In this document: positions 59,325 to 64,000 of the stretch, one piece after another
How the letters are laid out: the number at the start of each line of letters is the position of its first letter
Position numbering within the stretch: position 1 is the first letter of the stretch
DNA from: Diospyros lotus
Lineage: Eukaryota; Streptophyta; Magnoliopsida; Ericales; Ebenaceae
Assembly: GCF_014633365.1 (NCBI RefSeq)
Contig: NC_068352.1
Span: forward strand, 3,898,393-3,962,392
Reading direction: 5' to 3'
Length of the DNA: 64,000 nt
Notes under the pieces: generated by a model
Told to the model about the DNA's origin: nothing
Database searches by the model: none
Seen by the model: the letters and a program-made list of their open reading frames with translations, nothing else
Translations under genes and position numbers: made by a program

Positions 59325-60388
59325 TAATTTAAAATATGATTTGTTAAAAAGAATAATTAATTAGGTGAGAAGTAATATTCCCTTTTCTTTTCTCCGTGTA
59401 ATAGACAAGTGACACTCTATATGTACTATCACAACTTACAACAACGTGTTAATTATTTTTTTATCTAAGTAACATTATATTTTTTTTGATCTTTTTCTAT
59501 ATTATATATATTTATTGTTGTCTAAATACAATAATAGAATTTAGATGTCGAAGAATTATCTTCAATCCATCAAAACTTTGCAAGGAAAAAGAAAATGATT
59601 AGAGAAGGTAGGGCATTCTTTAAGTAAACAGTTTGATACTTAAGTCAAATTTTCATATTCAAAAGAGTTAATAGAGTTTTGTTTTAGTAGAGCGACTTAC
59701 ATTTGTGGAATGTGGAATAAAGATTCACATACTTATAGAGGAGTTAGGGGATTGTTGATAATCATATCCTAATATTCTGAAATAGACTAGAATTTTGATT
59801 GCTATAGATAAGTCTTATCTTTTGCCTAATTCACGAAGGGATTTTCAAAGATGTTTGTTTGTGCTTTGGGTTTTGGAAATACCCCTCGAAACTCCATTCA
59901 CATGAGTCTTTTGAGACTCCCCTGAGGACCTCTTGGTCGAGAAGGTCTCCTAGAGCCTTTCTAGGTGAGACTTTATTATTATGTTTTACTTTCAACTTTT
60001 GAGTTAGTCCTTTGTGGGCTTTATGATTGGGTCAATATACATTTATTGAGCAGATCCTTTTGTCTCAAGTCTTTTTCCCTTAAGGTCTCTTTTTGGGTTT
60101 TTTTCTGGGACTTTTTTCTAAGTCTCCCACTAACTTATTTGATCAGATCTTGATCCACATACACATTAATATTTACTGTCAAAAATATTTCTACCTCTCC
60201 GTACAATAATTGTCAAGAACTATTGTTTCTCCTATAATTAGTAATAGATCATATATTTAATATAACAATAGTAAAGACAAATAAAATTAAAAAATTGATA
60301 ATACATAACAAGAAAGGTATAAAAAGAACAATTCAAAATAAATCGAGGAGAGTTGATAGCCAAACTGTTGACTTATATAAAGTGCTAT
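59325..60388. repeat. Diverged third copy of the HMA upstream region, cut by an LTR
   Basis: Collinear with 505-1577 (and 31838-32910), clearly more diverged than those two are from each other. Homology stops exactly at AGTGCTAT, where TGTAACATCTC of the next element begins. Confidence 0.85.
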
Positions 60389-62812
60389 TGTAACATCTCG
60401 GTATTTTGAGAACATAATAAGAGATAATTTTGAGAGTTAGAAATGATTTATTGAGGATTTGTTGTTTAAGGAATATACTTAAGGTATTAAATTAATTATA
60501 TTTATGAGTAGAAAGAAATGGAATTGGGAAACTTGCATCTTATATTATATTAGGAAAATAAATAATAATAAAATAAAAGATAAGTTATTAAAGAGGCTGT
60601 CGAATTTGTAAGGGATAAACACTTATTCATATATTTATCATAATAAAAGTATGCGGTGCTAAAGTCAAAATAGTAACTAGAGTTTTAGAAATAAATAAAA
60701 TAAAAATTGGTAATGTGGAGATGGAGAAGTTGCTCATGTGGATACATGTGATATAGGCTTATAGTTAGTATACATATAAGTTATGGCAGTATATATAGAT
60801 ATATATATATTATATAATGAGATAAAATAATTTTATTTAATATTAACATTATAATATATAATAAAATAGGAAATGGGCAGCACCCTCTTGTTTGGGACGT
60901 GGCTGTCTTCCAGCCATGTCTTTTTGTGGTCTTTAAGCCACCTAATGTCCCTCCAAATTGGAGTCTTGGACAACAAGCTATAAGTCTTTAAAAGGCTTAA
61001 AAATTCAAGTAGGTTTGGGAGAGAAGCACGAGCAGGCAGTGGGAGAAATTGAAGAGAGAATGAAGCGCGGCCGCAGCGAAAGAAATGAAGAAATGAGAAA
61101 AAAATTAAGAGATTTTGGAGGTTATTTTGTGTCTAAAATATTTTGATAAGTGGGTAAAATTAGTATAAATATTATATGTTTAAATTATAAATTTTATACG
61201 ATTAGATTATACAGTTTACACGGTTAGAATTAATTAATTTAAGTTACGGTTGTATTTATTGTTAGGAAATATTTTACTTCGCAACGGAAGCACAAAAGAG
61301 GCAGGAATCAGTCGATTGTAGGTAAGATCCTAACCCTCTCCTCATGTTCTTTAATTCCCGTGAAAGTTTTTGGGGTTTCTTGTAGTTTATTCCCTCCCTC
61401 ACCGTGACTCGGTTCCACGCATTAATAACGTTAATCCGCGTGGCAATCATTCCATAACTTGTATATTAATAATGGGTCTATTAGTGATTAAATAAGTTAA
61501 GTAAATGATGTTTTGGTGTCATTCATTCTGTTCGACACGAAGCTTCGTATCACTTCGCTTTCCTTGAGAATAATGCCAAACCTGTTGGGGTTAGGTTCTT
61601 AGAAAATGGATGTGGTCAAGATTATGGGGTTATGTTAATAATTTGTTATGAATGTGGAAATGGTTTCATGTGTATGAGAAGAGATGAGAACGTGAATGAC
61701 ATAATGGGGTCTATGTTGTCATGAATAAGGTGTGTGAAATGATGGGTTTAAGTGACTAAGTTTAAAGTGTATCTTAAGGATATGGGGTACAAAGCCATTG
61801 ACTGTCGACCGTGGGTCGTGGTAGTTAATGGCTGGATATATAGGAGCCAGTCATCAACTGTTACGAGAGTTAGTACTGCCAAATTCTCGTCTTAGTTTGT
61901 GCATATCATTATGCGTGTACTGCATAGGAACTGGGCTGCATTCACTGGAGGGACATGCGTTGTGTGTGACGGGATGTGTGAGAATTTGCATGACCTGGTC
62001 GGTCTGAGACCCAACTTGGGTTCCCTAGGTGAGCCGATGCATTTAGAGTATATTGCATGTGTGAATTCCTATGTGGGCGTAGCATGGCCTGATGCTTGGT
62101 TTATAGGGGCCTTGTCATCACGTTTATGCTACATAAGCTATTGCATTTTCTATTTGTTGCATTATATGGTGAGGATGTGTGGCTTTAAGTGATTGTTGGG
62201 AAGTGGGGTAAGGCCCACAGTGTGAGTGATTATGGGAAGTGAGGTACAGCCTAAAGTGTGAGTGATTGTCAGGAAATGGGGTACGGCCCACGGTGTGAGT
62301 GATTATTGGAAAGTGGGATATGACCCACAGTGTGAGCAGTGATAAAGTAGCCTATATTGGGCTACTAACTTGTATGTGGACTTCGGCGCCAGTGTGTGTG
62401 TTATGTGGGCCCTAAGGACCATTTATGTGCAGTTTACTTTATAGTTATACTTTTGAGACAAGGCAAGCATTAGACACAGCATGGTATGACGATGCATTAG
62501 CATAAATTGCATAGAGTGTTATGGGAAGAATTTTTTTCTTTACCCGACAGCCTTCCTTTCATGAGTTTGCTGAGTTTTGTGACTCACGTTTGTTTTTCAT
62601 CATTCCAGGTAAGAGAATTGTCTAACGTATCAGGTTCGTTCGATGAAGTTGGGTCCAGATCGTCGAGTCATGATAGAAAGTGCAGAGCTCTCCCGAACCT
62701 AGGTCTTGGGTGTCATTGTGTAATGTTTATAATTTGGAAAAGTCTACACTACCCGAATAACTCGTATCGAGAGATTACCGACTCTAATATTGCGTGAGAA
62801 ATTGACTGTCAA
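60389..62812 (+). mobile_element. Gypsy-type LTR, right end unresolved
   Basis: Starts TGTAACATCTCGGTATTTTG at an interruption of known sequence. It shares the block GCATGGCCTGATGCTTGG...GGGGCC (62079-62116) with the LTRs at 24.5-27.6 and 40.1-52.6 kb. It has four ~45-bp repeats built on AAGTGGGGTA..GGCCCACAGTGTGAGTGATT at 62190-62340. No second GCTAT target copy was found, so the element may be truncated. The end at ~62812 is a guess. Confidence 0.7.
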
Positions 62813-62859
62813 ATGGGCGCCATCCTGAGAGCAAATTCGGAGCAGGGTTTATCAAAAGA

Positions 62860-63157
62860 TGCGCCCTCTCCTTCAAGTATGCACAGTATCGATTTGTTCC
62901 TCCTCGCCGAATGCCCTTTTGTTCCTCTTTCCTCACCGATTTGTTCCTCCTTACTCACTGATTGCCCTCCCTTGCACATCCTCCTTGCTCACCGACTGCC
63001 CTTCTTTCTCTGCCTCCTTCGCACTGCCCTTCTTTCTCTGCCTCCAAAGACGCCCATCTTCTTTCTCTGCCTCCTTCTTCCTTGTTCTTCCTCACCGACA
63101 GCCTCTCGCCAGCGCCGCCAATTGGACCGCCTTCAGCCCCACCGACCACCGACGACA
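62860..63157 (+). promoter_or_regulatory. CT-rich leader of the FRS gene
   Basis: Pyrimidine-rich repeats such as TTTCTCTGCCTCC and GTTCCTCCT precede the ATG, typical of a plant 5' UTR. Overlapping frames in all phases are low-complexity. Confidence 0.5.
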
Positions 63158-64000
63158 ATGTCCGACCTAGGTAAGATTGCCCCCCCTGGTCTTTTACGTT
63201 TTATCTAGGGTAATGCAAATTTGTTAATGAATTTCGTTTGCAGATTTGATCTATATAGATTGCACATTTTTATCTTACGTTAATGGACCATTTTCTATAA
63301 GGTATTTTGTTTTGTTAATGGATTCGTTGGCTGTTATCATCTTTATAGATTGCACATTTTTATCTTACGTTAATGGACCATTTTTTGTAGGACATTCTGT
63401 TTTGTTAATGGATTCGTTGGTTGTTATCATCTTCATAAATAGCAATGTAGAATATTAGACGATCTACTGTGTTGGGGCAGTGTATAATATCTCTAAATGT
63501 TAATAATGGCTTTGTTATAATTTGAGCCCTTGTTTATTATCCAAACATTTCAGTGAGAGTAAGCTGACAACATTTCAGTGAGAGTAGCCCTTGTTTGTTA
63601 TAGTTTGAGCCCTTGTTTATTATCCACATGTGAATTTAATTCATTTTACATATAAAATTAGATTGATTAAATTCTTGATTTGAAATTCAATAGACTGATA
63701 AATTTGTCTCTCTTAGATCAATTTTTGAATGCTGACGAAGAGAATGTGGTAGTTTCCGATGATGAGATTGAAGTAGGGGTAGACAATGAATGCACATCAG
63801 AGGCTAGGGAGATCGTGCCTACTGTTGGGATGAAGTTTAGGGACAATAATGAGATTTTTGAATTTTATAAAGCATATGCTTATAGTGTGGGTTTCCCTAT
63901 TAGAGAAAGAACTTCGAAAAAGGATAGTAATGGGACGTTGAAATATGTGACATTTGCTTACAGTCGAGAAGGCTTGGCAAGTAGTGATACAAGCTGCTCG
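63158..64000 (+). CDS. FAR1-related sequence (FRS/FHY3-like) protein, 5' part
   Basis: Exon 1 is 63158-63170 (ATG plus 10 bases), then a GTAAG donor. Exon 2 starts at 63717 and is still open at the window end. The joined frame is continuous: a short acidic N-terminus (DADEEN-like, SDDEIE), then VPTVGMKFRDNNEIFEFYKAY and GFPIRERTSKKD, then VTFAYSREG. This is the start of the FAR1 DNA-binding (WRKY-GCM1-type) domain, in which the cysteine before SREG is usually present; here the position reads FAYSREG. FRS proteins are transcription factors domesticated from MULE transposases; this could also be an active MULE transposase, which only sequence beyond the window can settle. Confidence 0.8.
63255..63434. 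repeat. 90-bp tandem duplication in FRS intron 1
   Basis: Two units with period 90 share TATAGATTGCACATTTTTATC and TTTTGTTAATGGATTCGTTGG, with few differences. A 70-codon frame across it is an artefact. Confidence 0.9.
63515..63640. repeat. Short repeats in FRS intron 1
   Basis: TTTGAGCCCTTGTTTATTATCCA occurs twice and ACATTTCAGTGAGAGTA occurs twice, interleaved. Confidence 0.8.

Noticed and set aside
61899..62192. 97-codon frame in the LTR at 60-62.8 kb
   Set aside because: It overlaps the block shared by three LTRs and has no recognisable domain.
62813..63208. 131-codon frame before the FRS gene
   Set aside because: The pyrimidine-rich leader gives open frames in every phase. The frame overlaps the FRS start and splice donor.
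1..64000. CRISPR arrays, operons or other prokaryotic systems
   Set aside because: Spliced genes, plant transposons and TATA/poly(A) signals show plant nuclear DNA. The repeats seen are minisatellites, not spaced direct repeats.

Overview
The window is nuclear DNA from a flowering plant, probably a eudicot. The evidence is AT-rich intergenic DNA, small intron-bearing genes with TATA boxes, and plant-specific families: a FAR1-type gene, a plant mobile domain gene, an HMA-domain protein, Ty1/copia and Ty3/gypsy LTR elements and MULEs. Species cannot be told from the sequence.

The largest structure is a near-identical duplication. Bases 1-16800 match 31334-48161 in the same orientation. The left copy stops at a 100-base N gap (16801-16900), and the two copies differ mainly by short indels. 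I read this as an unmerged haplotype or contig-end duplicate, not a biological segmental duplication, so everything in 1-16800 is annotated twice.

Layout. (a) 1-8.8 kb and 31.3-40.1 kb: a GA-rich minisatellite, a ~0.8 kb tandem repeat upstream of a three-exon HMA-like gene, and a complete non-autonomous copia element with gag only and a perfect target-site duplication (TSD). (b) 8.8-16.8 kb and 40.1-55.0 kb: a nest of transposons. A deleted gypsy element is interrupted by a solo LTR. That LTR is interrupted by a terminal-inverted-repeat element carrying a TFIIB gene fragment, which is in turn interrupted by an 8.04 kb MULE. The MULE encodes a decayed transposase with an OTU-like tail and, convergently, a plant mobile domain gene. 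(c) 16.9-31.3 kb: DNA present once, holding a cluster of three unrecognised small secreted 8-cysteine peptide genes, two of them in a ~2.9 kb tandem duplication. A 3.08 kb solo LTR later landed in the second unit. (d) 55-62.8 kb: decayed LINE and copia fragments, a diverged third copy of the HMA-gene upstream region, and another gypsy-type LTR. (e) 63.16 kb to the end: the first exons of a FAR1/FRS gene that runs off the window.

The likely host genes are the HMA-like gene, the three cysteine-rich peptide genes and the FRS gene. The best candidate for something undescribed is the peptide cluster: exon structure, intron phase and cysteine spacing are conserved in all three, while promoter, splice acceptor and poly(A) signal have diverged between the recent duplicates.
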